Assembly: GCF_007990445.1 (NCBI RefSeq)
Contig: NZ_AP019841.1
Coordinates: 310,001 to 374,000 of the forward strand
Direction of reading: 5' to 3'
Origin: Leptotrichia wadei
GTDB lineage: Bacteria > Fusobacteriota > Fusobacteriia > Fusobacteriales > Leptotrichiaceae
Length of the DNA stretch: 64,000 nt
The position numbers and the translations under genes are program-made. Below the pieces are notes generated by a model, which was not told the DNA's origin, searched no databases, and saw only the letters and a program-made list of their open reading frames with translations. The first letter of the stretch is position 1; each line of letters opens with the position of its first letter. This document shows positions 9,119 through 18,108 of the stretch, piece by piece.

Positions 9119-9315
9119 ATGAAAATAAGATGGATGTTGAACTTAATGCGATAATTTATTATATGCAAAAAGGCTGGACACCAAAGGATTTTTCAGATAT
9201 AGAGAATGAAAATATGTGGCATTATTATGTAGTCGCTTATGAAATTGCGCAGGAACAGAAACGTGAGGAATTTAACAAATATGCAAGGTTGGGAGTGATG
9301 GGATATGGCGGATAA
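9106..9315 (+). CDS. -1 frameshift extension of the tail assembly chaperone
   Basis: This frame (-1 relative to the chaperone) is open from the A10 run to 9315 and reads KKKIDENKMDVELNAIIYYMQKGW. It would add about 65 residues to the chaperone, giving a ~215-residue long form. A separate start at the ATG 9130 is possible but has no convincing ribosome site. The stop overlaps the tape-measure start at 9305. The frameshift is inferred from the slippery run, the open frame and the known family behaviour. Confidence 0.75.
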   Translation, partial: KKKIDENKMDVELNAIIYYMQKGWTPKDFSDIENENMWHYYVVAYEIAQEQKREEFNKYARLGVMGYGG

Positions 9316-12034
9316 TGTTATAGCAATACAGGTAAATGTAGATGGAATAGAAAGTGCTATATCTCATTTTAATTCGTTATCCGAAAGTTTTGGAAAACTA
9401 GCACAGGGAGCACAACAAGATACAAGTGGTAACGAAACTTTGCAAAATAGCTTGGAAAGTGTAGCGAATGCTGTTAAGGAAGCAACTAGCGGAAATGATG
9501 AACTAGAAAATAGCTTAAGTGAAGTTGCGAACGCTGCAAATGAAGCTGGGGATGATGTAGAAAAATTAGGCGACAGTAACACCAAGGCTTCTGAAAGTGC
9601 TGATAAATTATCTGAAAGTTCTAAAAAGGCGGCAGATGGTGCTGAGGATTTAGGTAAGAGTAGTGATAAAACAGCAGAAGCCTTTGAGAAATTGAACACG
9701 CTTGGAAGAGATGTGGGAGAAACACTATCAAAATCTTTAGGTAATAAAATACCAGATACTATAAGTAAAATCGGGAGTAAATTTAGTGGATTGATTAGTC
9801 CGTTGAAAAAAGTGGGAGAGGCTGGTAAAAAGGCTTTTTCTTTTTTAACTGAAAGTATAGGCGGTAATATAGGCAAATTCACAGGGAAAATGAAAGAAAT
9901 TGCAAAGGCTTCAGCTGAAGCGGGTGCCAGTGGCGGCGGAATAGGTGCAATGAGTACAGCATTAAAAGGATTAGCAGGACTTGCAACTGGTCCTGTTGGG
10001 GCAGCGATTCTTGCTATAGGAGCACTTACTGCCGCTACAGCAGGATTTGGTGTAAAAGCATTAAAGGCTTCAGGGGAATTCCAAAAAGGGATGAATATGG
10101 TTTATACAATGTTGCCTAATGCTTCGCAACAAACTAAAGACAAATTAGGTAAAGATGTACTGGATTTATCCGAAAAGTATGGGAAAGCAGCTGAAAATAT
10201 ATCAGAGTCAATGTATCAGGCTCTTTCTGCTGGAGTCTCCACTAATGACGTAAGAGGTTTTTTGAATGTTGCACAACAAGCAACAATAGCATCTGGATTG
10301 AATGATACGGCAATCGCTGTAGATGGAATAAGCTCGGTTGTAAATGCCTTTGGTGCTAAAAATATAAGTGCCAAAAAAGCAAGTGATTTAATGTTTACAG
10401 CTGTGCGAAAGGGTAAAACTACTTTTGGTGAAATGGCTGGAAGTATAGCTCAAGTATCACCAATTGCCAGTAGCTTAGGTGTTCAATTTAGTGATTTGAC
10501 AGCAGTAGTGGCAACTATGACAGCAAAAGGGACGCCAACAAGTGAAACAATGACACAGATGAAAGCGGCATTCAGTGAATTTTCTAAAAGTTCATCTAAG
10601 GCTTCACAGGAATTCAAAAAAGCAACAGGAAAATCATTTAAAGATTTTATAGCACAAGGTGGAAATTTACAGACTGCAATGCAAGCGTTAGATCAGCATG
10701 CACAAAAAAGTGGTAAAAATATTAACGAATTTTTTGGAAGCGTAGAAGCTGGGTCTTTTGCATTGTCTGTTACTGGGAAAAACGCAGGAGCTTTTGCAGA
10801 AAATATGAAAGAAATGCAAAATTCCGATGGTGCTACTGAACAGGCATTTAAACAGATGAATCAAGGCATAGGTCCATCGATGGAAAGAATGAAGGCTTCA
10901 ATGGCTAGAGGTATGATAGAAGCAGGGCAAGCAATAACTCCAATGGCTTCTCAAATGGTTCAAGGGATTGAAGGAGCTTTTCCAGCAATAGGCTCAGCTT
11001 TTGCAAGCATAGGGCAATCTTTTTTGCCTCTTATAAGTGGCTGGGCTAGTAGTATCAGTGGATTTTTTCAGACTATACAGTCAAACGGAAGTCAGTTTAG
11101 TGCAATGTTTCAAGGAATTGGCAACGTATTGACAGCTGTATTTTCTTTTATTGGTGCTTCAATATCAATTACAGGAGCGATATTTAATGCTGTTTTTGGG
11201 ATTATCATTAACTTGTTAGGTAGTTTTATGAGTGCCGCTGGACTTGCTGGCTCACAGGGTCAGAATTTTGCAAGTACAATTTCAGGGGCTTTTAGTACAA
11301 TAGCAAGTGTTGTAGGTGGTGCACTGCAATTTATAATGCCGCTTTTAACAGGTTTAGCACAAATAATCGGAGGAGTGCTTGGTGGTGCGGTAAAGGGAAT
11401 TATAGATACATTTTTATTTTTTGGAAAAATTATTTCGAAAGTTGGCGGATTCTTTAAAAAATTATTTGGAAAAGATGACGCAAAACAAGCTACTGAAGCA
11501 ATAAATGAAGTAAAAAAAGGAATGGAAGAATTGAACAATGAAGCTGCGAAACCAACTGAAAAACAAGTTGACATAAATGCTCAAATTAACACCCAAATGG
11601 CTCAAATGGGGGCAAACGGACAACTTGCAGGTATGAGTATGCAACAAGTACCTCAAGTAGCAACACCTGCACAGCCCCAAACTATAAAATTAGATCCAAC
11701 GGCAAAAGTTCCTATTGATCCAGCTAGTCTGTCAAATACCCAAATGAAAATTGATCCATCAGCGTTTAGCAATGTTCAACAAGCAGTTCAACAAGTTAGC
11801 AGTGACATTAAAGGTAATCCACAAGATGCTACTAGAAACAGTTTGCTTGGTGAATTGAAAGCAGAAATGAGTGCGCTGAAAGCAGAAATGGCGGCAACTA
11901 AAAGTGCTATTGTTGGAAAATTAGGAGAAGTTGTGGGAGCAATCCATGCTATAAAAATTAATGTGAATGTACCTGCTGCTCCAAGTGGAGATGCAATAGC
12001 GAATAAAATTGCGGCAAGTTTGCAGAAAGGATAG
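9305..12034 (+). CDS. Tail tape measure protein
   Basis: A 909-residue protein, the longest tail gene, which sets tail length. The first ~190 residues are Ser/Asn/Glu-rich coiled coil with repeated ENSL and SDKTAE-like units. Residues ~220-250 are hydrophobic Gly/Ala-rich. The region from ~260 to 540 matches the TP901-type tape-measure core (LSAGVSTNDVRGFLNVAQQA, SIAQVSPIASSLGV). Hydrophobic segments follow at ~580-700, then a Gln/Pro-rich linker and a final helix. It overlaps the chaperone extension by 11 bases. Confidence 0.9.
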   Translation: MADNVIAIQVNVDGIESAISHFNSLSESFGKLAQGAQQDTSGNETLQNSLESVANAVKEATSGNDELENSLSEVANAANEAGDDVEKLGDSNTKASESADKLSESSKKAADGAEDLGKSSDKTAEAFEKLNTLGRDVGETLSKSLGNKIPDTISKIGSKFSGLISPLKKVGEAGKKAFSFLTESIGGNIGKFTGKMKEIAKASAEAGASGGGIGAMSTALKGLAGLATGPVGAAILAIGALTAATAGFGVKALKASGEFQKGMNMVYTMLPNASQQTKDKLGKDVLDLSEKYGKAAENISESMYQALSAGVSTNDVRGFLNVAQQATIASGLNDTAIAVDGISSVVNAFGAKNISAKKASDLMFTAVRKGKTTFGEMAGSIAQVSPIASSLGVQFSDLTAVVATMTAKGTPTSETMTQMKAAFSEFSKSSSKASQEFKKATGKSFKDFIAQGGNLQTAMQALDQHAQKSGKNINEFFGSVEAGSFALSVTGKNAGAFAENMKEMQNSDGATEQAFKQMNQGIGPSMERMKASMARGMIEAGQAITPMASQMVQGIEGAFPAIGSAFASIGQSFLPLISGWASSISGFFQTIQSNGSQFSAMFQGIGNVLTAVFSFIGASISITGAIFNAVFGIIINLLGSFMSAAGLAGSQGQNFASTISGAFSTIASVVGGALQFIMPLLTGLAQIIGGVLGGAVKGIIDTFLFFGKIISKVGGFFKKLFGKDDAKQATEAINEVKKGMEELNNEAAKPTEKQVDINAQINTQMAQMGANGQLAGMSMQQVPQVATPAQPQTIKLDPTAKVPIDPASLSNTQMKIDPSAFSNVQQAVQQVSSDIKGNPQDATRNSLLGELKAEMSALKAEMAATKSAIVGKLGEVVGAIHAIKINVNVPAAPSGDAIANKIAASLQKG

Positions 12035-12037
12035 GTT

Positions 12038-12724
12038 ATGGGATTACTAAATTATAAAGTGTATATAAAATTTGATGAGAGTGTAAATTATAAGGATTTG
12101 AATTTTTTAGGAAGCAATTCCTTTAATACAGTTGATTTTTTAAATCAAAAATTAGGAGATAACAATTTTATCGAAAAAGCCAAAAAGATGCTATCAGATA
12201 AGATGAACAGCGTAAGCGGACAAAATCCTATTTTTTCTCAAATAAATGATAAAATGACAGAACTAAAAGAGTTTTATTTATTCCCTGTTCCGCCGAGTGA
12301 ATTAAAATTTAAAAGTATTGGTGGCTGGGAAAGCATTGATACAGTAAATGGCATTTTAAAGCTGAAAAATAGGAATAAATTGCAGTCTTTGGCTTTTTCT
12401 TCTATTATTCCAGAACAGAAATATAATTTTGCAACACACCATTTGTTAGATCCCTTTACTACTTTTTCACTGTTTAAATCACTAGAGATGTCAGATAAGC
12501 CTATACGATTAATTTTAGTTGGAAAATTGGGTAAAGGAACATTAACATCAATCTTAAATCCTGTGGACTTAAATTTTTTGGCAACTGTAAATAAATTTGA
12601 AGCCAATTTTGACGTTACAGGAACATTGAACTTTGAAATTGAATTTGAGGAATATCCAGAGTTTAGTGATATTACAGAAGCCGATAATCCAGAAGAAAAA
12701 TTGTTTTATAAGGTGAGTGGATAG
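12038..12724 (+). CDS. Baseplate-proximal protein (XkdP-like position)
   Basis: A 228-residue protein three bases after the tape measure. FYLFPVPPSELKF and the final strand-rich region (NFEIEFEEYPEF) resemble XkdP/YqbP-type proteins that link tube and hub. XkdP carries a C-terminal LysM, which is absent here. Assignment rests on synteny with PBSX plus partial motif resemblance. Confidence 0.65.
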   Translation: MGLLNYKVYIKFDESVNYKDLNFLGSNSFNTVDFLNQKLGDNNFIEKAKKMLSDKMNSVSGQNPIFSQINDKMTELKEFYLFPVPPSELKFKSIGGWESIDTVNGILKLKNRNKLQSLAFSSIIPEQKYNFATHHLLDPFTTFSLFKSLEMSDKPIRLILVGKLGKGTLTSILNPVDLNFLATVNKFEANFDVTGTLNFEIEFEEYPEFSDITEADNPEEKLFYKVSG

Positions 12725-12727
12725 AGT

Positions 12728-13663
12728 ATGAAAATAATCGTAACAGATCCTGATGAGAAAAGATATGATTTAACAAGTATTGTAAAAGATAATATACAAC
12801 TTTCAAGCAGTATTGAAAATATAACGGCTCAAATGGAATTTGAACTGGCTTACAATTACAGAGAAAATATGCAATATCATACGATTGACTTGGATAAGGG
12901 GGCTTATTTTGTAGAACTCTATGATAACGCTGATACATTAATATTTCAAGGTATTATCCCTAAAATTAGTGTTAATAATAAAGGTCCTAAATTTACAGCA
13001 TACGATCCAAGTTTTTATATATCACGTATTTCTGAAATATTTCAATTTGATAAACTTCCAGCAGGAGAATGTGTAACAAAAATGCTCAAAGAGTTTGATA
13101 TGCCTGTTGGAACTATAGAAAACTGTGATGTGAAAATAGATGAGTATTATTATAAGGAAACTATTGCAGATATAATAAAAAAAATTATAGAAACAATAAA
13201 AGAGGATAAAGGTGAAAACTGGCATTTTTATTTTAAGGACAATGCTTTTCATTTTGTCAAAAGAAATAGTGATAAATACTTGGATGGAGAAACACAGCCC
13301 AAAGAATATCAAGTATATGTTGGAAATGGATATGTAAATATTTTTAACTTTATTAAAGACGCAAGCTATACATCAAGTTTTGAAAATATGAAAAATAGCA
13401 TAATTGTAGTTGATGGTGATGATGAAAAAATGAATAAGGTTGATACAGCGAAAGATAACGAAAATATTAAAAAATATGGATTATTGCAGTATGTTGTCAA
13501 ACAGGAGAAAAATAATCAAGATAAATCAGCTAAAAAAGGTAGAAGCAAGGATAAGAATAATAAAAAAGATGGAAAAGGTAAGAAAGAAGATAAAAATAAT
13601 AAAGGTAAAAAAACAAAAAATTCAAAACGCAACAAAAATACAGCTAAGAAAGGCAAAAAATAA
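12728..13663 (+). CDS. Baseplate hub protein, N-terminal part (XkdQ/gpD-like)
   Basis: A 311-residue protein of the XkdQ/late-control-D hub type. The first ~250 residues show the usual strand-rich pattern (FQGIIPKISVNNKGP, then YTSSFENMKNSIIVV). The last ~50 residues are almost all Lys, Asn, Asp and Gly. The frame stops inside that low-complexity stretch at TAATG, where the next ORF begins with the same kind of sequence and continues the hub domain. The hub is therefore encoded in two coupled pieces. Confidence 0.75.
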   Translation: MKIIVTDPDEKRYDLTSIVKDNIQLSSSIENITAQMEFELAYNYRENMQYHTIDLDKGAYFVELYDNADTLIFQGIIPKISVNNKGPKFTAYDPSFYISRISEIFQFDKLPAGECVTKMLKEFDMPVGTIENCDVKIDEYYYKETIADIIKKIIETIKEDKGENWHFYFKDNAFHFVKRNSDKYLDGETQPKEYQVYVGNGYVNIFNFIKDASYTSSFENMKNSIIVVDGDDEKMNKVDTAKDNENIKKYGLLQYVVKQEKNNQDKSAKKGRSKDKNNKKDGKGKKEDKNNKGKKTKNSKRNKNTAKKGKK

Positions 13664-14046
13664 TGGCTGGAAAAACTAGAAATTCAAAACGTAACAGAAA
13701 AAGTAAAAAAGATGACAAAGATCCAAAAAATAACAAAGGCAAAAAGACTGAAAATTCTAAAACATCTAAAAAAAAGAAAAAAGAGAAAAAACCGATAAAA
13801 GCGTCAAATGTCTTAAAGGAGAAAAATAAACTTGAGAAGACTTTTACTTTAACCGTTCCAGGAATACCTATTTTACATGCTGGGGATTTAGTAAGTATTC
13901 CTAAAAACAGTACAGGAATTGCTGGAATATTTGAAGTTAAAAGCGTTAATCATAATTTTAGCCAAAAGTACAGCTTTTATGGGATAAATATTTATTTTAT
14001 GAGTTTAACTTTGGAGCTGGTAAAAGAGTTAGAAAGTGAGGAATAA
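13663..14046 (+). CDS. Baseplate hub protein, C-terminal part (split XkdQ)
   Basis: A 127-residue ORF whose first ~50 residues are Lys/Asn-rich, like the end of the preceding ORF. The rest (KTFTLTVPGIPILHAGDLVSI, GIFEVKSVNHNF) is the C-terminal domain expected of an XkdQ-type hub. It starts at the ATG of a TAATG overlap, so termination-reinitiation is likely; a -1 shift at the six-A run just before the stop is also possible. Either the hub works as two polypeptides or a full-length product is made by recoding. Confidence 0.7.
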   Translation: MAGKTRNSKRNRKSKKDDKDPKNNKGKKTENSKTSKKKKKEKKPIKASNVLKEKNKLEKTFTLTVPGIPILHAGDLVSIPKNSTGIAGIFEVKSVNHNFSQKYSFYGINIYFMSLTLELVKELESEE

Positions 14047-14048
14047 GC

Positions 14049-14513
14049 ATGAAAGACAAAGTATTGCAACCTGATGAGGCAAAATATTCTGAGCCTAGCA
14101 AGGCATTCGATAATTTAGCTAAAATTTTAAGGAAGAACTTTGACAATCCTGACTGGAATGGTCCTTTCTTAGGAAAAATTGTAAAAGCACCTCCAAACTT
14201 GGAAGTTCAAATTGATGAAAGAATAATATTAAAAGCAGACAGAATTGTTGTAGCTTGGGAGAAAGTGGCTGGATATACTAGAGAATTTGAAGTTAAGGGA
14301 GATATTGAAATAGATGTAACTGATAGTGAAAATCAAGATTCTGGCGGAAATATTCATAACAAAATAAAGGCGAAAGGGACATATAAAGCCAGCGGAACGA
14401 ATAAATGGACTGACGAATTAAAGGTTGGCGATGAAGTCATATTAAACGAATTTAAGAATCAGAAAAAGTTTTATTTGGTAGACAAAGCTTATTATTATAA
14501 GGCAGGTGAGTAG
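14049..14513 (+). CDS. DUF2577 baseplate protein (XkdR-like)
   Basis: A 154-residue protein in the XkdR/DUF2577 position between hub and XkdS-like genes. It is strand-rich (NGPFLGKIVKAPPNLEVQID) with a charged middle insertion. It starts two bases after the preceding stop. The family is known as a baseplate component without enzymatic activity. Confidence 0.75.
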   Translation: MKDKVLQPDEAKYSEPSKAFDNLAKILRKNFDNPDWNGPFLGKIVKAPPNLEVQIDERIILKADRIVVAWEKVAGYTREFEVKGDIEIDVTDSENQDSGGNIHNKIKAKGTYKASGTNKWTDELKVGDEVILNEFKNQKKFYLVDKAYYYKAGE

Positions 14514-14515
14514 AA

Positions 14516-14995
14516 ATGTTACCTAATTCAGCAATTACAGCACTTGATACATATTCTAGAAATAAAAATATTGAGTATGATAATTCTAACATTTATTTTG
14601 ATTTGAAATGGGATTTTAAAAAAGGCGATTTTGTTTATGAAAAAGGTACTCCTGTTCTTTTAATAACAAAGAAAGAAATTGTAAAGCAGTGGATTATAAA
14701 GTGCTTAATTGTTACTAAAAATGCTTGGAGAGTTTACTACAAGGATGTTTTTCCTTTTGGTATTGGAATAAATAAGTATCGTGGAATAAATCCGCTTTAT
14801 CAGGATTATGCACAAAGTGAAATAAAACGTGAAATACTAACTGCACTTAAAGAACACGAGTATATAAAATCTATTAATAATTATTATTCAGATTTTAAAG
14901 AGGATAGACTGACATTTGAGTTTGATGTAATTTTAAAAGATGAAGAAGAAACTCTAAATATCAGTGAAACTTTTGAATTTGACAATCTTTTATAG
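14516..14995 (+). CDS. DUF2634 baseplate protein (XkdS-like, gp25-type wedge)
   Basis: A 159-residue protein in the XkdS position directly before baseplate J. A central RVYYKDVFPFGIGI segment and a following helix-strand pattern fit DUF2634, related to the T4 gp25 baseplate wedge. It starts two bases after the previous stop. Confidence 0.75.
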   Translation: MLPNSAITALDTYSRNKNIEYDNSNIYFDLKWDFKKGDFVYEKGTPVLLITKKEIVKQWIIKCLIVTKNAWRVYYKDVFPFGIGINKYRGINPLYQDYAQSEIKREILTALKEHEYIKSINNYYSDFKEDRLTFEFDVILKDEEETLNISETFEFDNLL

Positions 14996-15010
14996 CGAAA
15001 GGGGGTATTT

Positions 15011-16108
15011 ATGGTTACAAGGGAAGATATAGATGTTTACGAGGAAGATATAAACGAACTTGTCAATAATATTTTTAACGGAAGTTTTATGAGCAAGTAT
15101 AGTGATGTTGTTGGAAGTTTTTCAGCGGATATTGTAAGGGCGTTTTCAACGGAACTGATTGTACAACAGAAGCTATATGAGGAAATGTCAAAAAGTTATG
15201 GCATTTCAACTGCTGAAGGTATATATCTTGATAGTATTTGTAGCGAAGATTATATTTTTAGAAAAAAAGCAACTGCTGCAACTGGAACTGTTAGAGTTCA
15301 CGGAATAAGCGGGACATCAATTGAAAACGGAATGGTGGTTGGGAGCAATAACTGTACATACACTATCATAGAAACCAAAATAGTGGCATATAAATCAACA
15401 GGAACAATTGGCTATAGTGATGTTAATGTAGTTGCAAATATAGCCGGAGAAGTAGGAAATTGCGGAATAGGAGAAATAAATAAATTTTTGGGAAATTATG
15501 CAGGACTTGAAAAGGTTGAAAATCTTAATAATATTTCAAACGGATCAAATCAAGAAACTGATGAGGAGTTGCGAGAACGCAGGAGAAAGATATTATCTAG
15601 TCCAAGTGTGAATTATAATGCAAATATGATAAGAGAAATGATATTAGCCAATTTTGAAAATATCAAAAAATTAAGAATAATTCCGAGATGGAATGGCAAG
15701 GGGACAGCTAAGATTATTGGAATCGGCAAATCAGATATAAAACTAAAAGATGAAGAGCTGAATGCGATAAAAGCGTATTTGGATAATGAAATTATAACGG
15801 ATGCCAAATTTACGGTAAAAACTATCAAAGAGAAAAGTATAAGTCTTACATTTGAAGCTATATTAAACAAGGAATACAATGAGCAAAGTGCAATTGAACT
15901 TACAAAAAGTACTTTAAATCAAGTGTTTTTAGATAAATTATTTGAAGAGAATAGAATTTATTATGCGGAAGTAATTGATAAGTTGTTAGAAATAAAAGCA
16001 TTTAAGAAAATTTCAAATATAGATATTAATAACACTAAAGAGGATATTATATTGGAAGATGAAGATTTAATAAGTGTTTTAAATATAACGCTGAAAACTT
16101 TAGATTAA
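15011..16108 (+). CDS. Baseplate J-like protein (XkdT)
   Basis: A 365-residue member of the baseplate J family (P2 gpJ, PBSX XkdT), which builds the baseplate periphery. It shows the long N-terminal helix, LDSICSEDYIFRKKATAATG, then the repeated GTVRVHGISGTSIENGMVV strand motif and a DEELRERRRKIL segment typical of the family. AAAGGGGG lies upstream of the start. Confidence 0.9.
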   Translation: MVTREDIDVYEEDINELVNNIFNGSFMSKYSDVVGSFSADIVRAFSTELIVQQKLYEEMSKSYGISTAEGIYLDSICSEDYIFRKKATAATGTVRVHGISGTSIENGMVVGSNNCTYTIIETKIVAYKSTGTIGYSDVNVVANIAGEVGNCGIGEINKFLGNYAGLEKVENLNNISNGSNQETDEELRERRRKILSSPSVNYNANMIREMILANFENIKKLRIIPRWNGKGTAKIIGIGKSDIKLKDEELNAIKAYLDNEIITDAKFTVKTIKEKSISLTFEAILNKEYNEQSAIELTKSTLNQVFLDKLFEENRIYYAEVIDKLLEIKAFKKISNIDINNTKEDIILEDEDLISVLNITLKTLD

Positions 16109-16123
16109 TTTTAGGAGGAAAAA

Positions 16124-16510
16124 ATGAGCGGATTCACATTAGGGGCAAAAGCTAAAATATTGAATACACTGTTTGAAGGCAAAACATATTATGCTGGGCT
16201 TTTGACAGCAGTTACAACGGGAGAAAATGGAAAAGAAAATGCTACAGAGCTTGTTTCAGCTTCGTATGCCAGAAGAACTATAAACTTTGCTTCAACTTCA
16301 TCAAACGAAACAAGCAACGTGGCTTCTGTGAAATTTCCTGAAGCAAGGGAAGATTGGGGGCGTATTATAGGAATTGGAATATATGATTCATTGACTGGTG
16401 GAAATTTAATAAATTTTGCTACTTTTGACGCAAGAGATGAGGTAATAATTTACGCTTTAATGCAGTATGAAATAGCAAAAAACTTTTATGTGATAGGATT
16501 TAGAAATTAA
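16124..16510 (+). CDS. Probable tail fibre/baseplate-associated protein
   Basis: A 128-residue, strand-rich protein between baseplate J and an XkdU-like gene. The segment WGRIIGIGIYDSLTGG and the following hydrophobic strands resemble small proteins annotated as phage tail fibre proteins in related Mu-like elements. AGGAGG precedes the ATG, and its stop overlaps the next start (TAATG). Role by position; no catalytic motif. Confidence 0.55.
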   Translation: MSGFTLGAKAKILNTLFEGKTYYAGLLTAVTTGENGKENATELVSASYARRTINFASTSSNETSNVASVKFPEAREDWGRIIGIGIYDSLTGGNLINFATFDARDEVIIYALMQYEIAKNFYVIGFRN

Positions 16511-17319
16511 TGGTAAAAAATGTACACCAGAAGTCAGTTGAATATATAAAAGATAATTTTAATATAAGCGAATTATCAAATTTCTATGTAAAAGATTTCG
16601 TAAATGATGGTAGAAATAATGATTTTGCTTTAATCAAAAGCAATCCTAAAGTAGCAAATTTTGTGAAACATACAAATAAATTATCTGAAATGACAGTATC
16701 AGAATTATTAAATTATAAAGTGAGTGATTTTTCATTTTTCATTGGATTGGATGATTATGTAAACTTTACACAAAAAATTACTGAAAAAAAGTTCCCGTTA
16801 ATTTTTTCATACGACAATGATTATGCTGATGTTATATACAATCTTGCTAAAAATGATTACTACAACAGTATGATAAATTCCCTTCCGGGAATATTCAGAA
16901 ATTCAAATCTTATACAAGATGTATTTCATTTTGCGGATCTTGAATTAAAATCACTGGAATTTATAATTGGAACATTAGTAAAAAACAGAAGATTTATAAC
17001 GGCAAGAAATGAAGTCTTAGAAGAGTTTGAAGAACATTATAAATTAATATCAAGTAAAAATTTATCAACAATTTTTAAAATAAACAGAATCATTTCCAAA
17101 CGTATTTTAAGGCGCGTAACCACTTTACAGAATTTCAAAGATACAATGAAACTATATTTTATCTATAACGACAATGTAACAATAATGAATGATAAAAATA
17201 ATTTTCAGTACACTGTAGATTTTCGTTCTAGTACTGTAGATAAAGAATATTTAAATTACTGGCTGGAATTGATTTATGAAGTTATACCAATCTGGTACGA
17301 CATAAAAATTGTATATTAA
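16510..17319 (+). CDS. Putative baseplate wedge / tail protein (XkdU or gpI position)
   Basis: A 269-residue protein between the baseplate and fibre genes, the place of XkdU (DUF2313) or P2 gpI, which links baseplate to fibres. The central SMINSLPGIFRNSNLIQDVFHF region and the C-terminal YWLELIYEVIPIWYDIKI fit this type of protein only loosely. It starts at the overlapping ATG of the preceding stop. Confidence 0.5.
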   Translation: MVKNVHQKSVEYIKDNFNISELSNFYVKDFVNDGRNNDFALIKSNPKVANFVKHTNKLSEMTVSELLNYKVSDFSFFIGLDDYVNFTQKITEKKFPLIFSYDNDYADVIYNLAKNDYYNSMINSLPGIFRNSNLIQDVFHFADLELKSLEFIIGTLVKNRRFITARNEVLEEFEEHYKLISSKNLSTIFKINRIISKRILRRVTTLQNFKDTMKLYFIYNDNVTIMNDKNNFQYTVDFRSSTVDKEYLNYWLELIYEVIPIWYDIKIVY

Positions 17320-17334
17320 ATGAAGGGAGAAAAA

Positions 17335-18108
17335 ATGAAACAAACAACACTAGATTTAATAAAAAATATAAATGAAAATACCTTTATACCTGCAACTACT
17401 CAAAATGAATTATTTGAACTGTTTCAATTAGATACAGTCGCTGATTTAAGAAAAGTTTCAAGGAATTTTATGAAAGTGTATGAACTTTTGGAACATTTCG
17501 ATAATCAGACTTCAAACGCCACGGAAGAAAAAGAGGGTATTGTAAAATTTGGAACAGAAGCAGGAAATGCAATAGATGCGGAAACTTGGAAACAAGCAAT
17601 AGGACAAACATTAGGTGGATATGTAAGTAAAGTTGAAAATAAAGAAGCTGGGAAATGGTATATAAATGATTTGACTGACGGGAAAATATACAAGTGCATA
17701 CAGAGTCACACAAGTACAAGTTTCGATATTACTAAATTTGTGGATATTACGAATGTTGGACTTTCGAACAAAGTGGAAAATTTATACAAAGTTCAGCAAG
17801 CGAAACTTTATGTGCATGCCGAAGCGATAGGACAAGGCAGAACTACATGTAATATTGTGGAAAAATGTGGTAATATAGTAACTATCATTTTTGATAGTGG
17901 TAATGCCTTAAAAAATATTAATGATAATACTGTTATTTTTCAAATTCCAGAAGGTTTTAAGCCAAAAACTTTCCTTTCAGTTAATGCTTCACAATACAAT
18001 ACTTCTAACGGAACAGTTTACATCGAACCTAGCGGAATTGGAAAATGGAAAGGTGCAACAGTTAATTCGGCTAGTATTATTTTTTCGGTTAGTTATATTG
18101 TTAATTAA
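17335..18108 (+). CDS. Tail fibre protein, currently expressed orientation
   Basis: A 257-residue fibre. Residues ~1-145 form the constant, baseplate-side part, which includes a helix and a GIVKFGTEAGNAIDAETW segment. Residues ~150-257 form a strand-rich receptor-type C-terminus. The ATG at 17335 follows GAAGGGAG; the earlier in-frame ATG at 17320 overlaps that site. The junction falls at LSNKVENLY, encoded across the short repeat at 17770-17788. A second, reversed C-terminus follows tail-to-tail, with overlapping stop codons. Inversion would replace the last ~108 residues while keeping the frame. Confidence 0.8.
   Translation: MKQTTLDLIKNINENTFIPATTQNELFELFQLDTVADLRKVSRNFMKVYELLEHFDNQTSNATEEKEGIVKFGTEAGNAIDAETWKQAIGQTLGGYVSKVENKEAGKWYINDLTDGKIYKCIQSHTSTSFDITKFVDITNVGLSNKVENLYKVQQAKLYVHAEAIGQGRTTCNIVEKCGNIVTIIFDSGNALKNINDNTVIFQIPEGFKPKTFLSVNASQYNTSNGTVYIEPSGIGKWKGATVNSASIIFSVSYIVN
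17770..17788 (+). repeat. Left inverted repeat / putative crossover site of fibre cassette
   Basis: A 19-base sequence in the fibre gene that recurs inverted at 18443-18461 with 17 of 19 matches, including an 11-base identical core GGAAAATTTAT. The core region is itself nearly palindromic. Both copies lie in the same codon phase (GAA AAT TTA). Confidence 0.7.

Noticed and set aside
9364-9882. 172-codon minus-strand frame opposite the tape measure gene
   Set aside because: It is the complement of a Ser/Glu-rich coiled-coil coding region. No ribosome site or domain, and it is fully inside a certain gene.
13440-13679. 79-codon Lys/Ile-rich frame in the hub gene
   Set aside because: A shifted reading of the AAA-rich low-complexity stretch. 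No ribosome site; it gives no folded-looking product.
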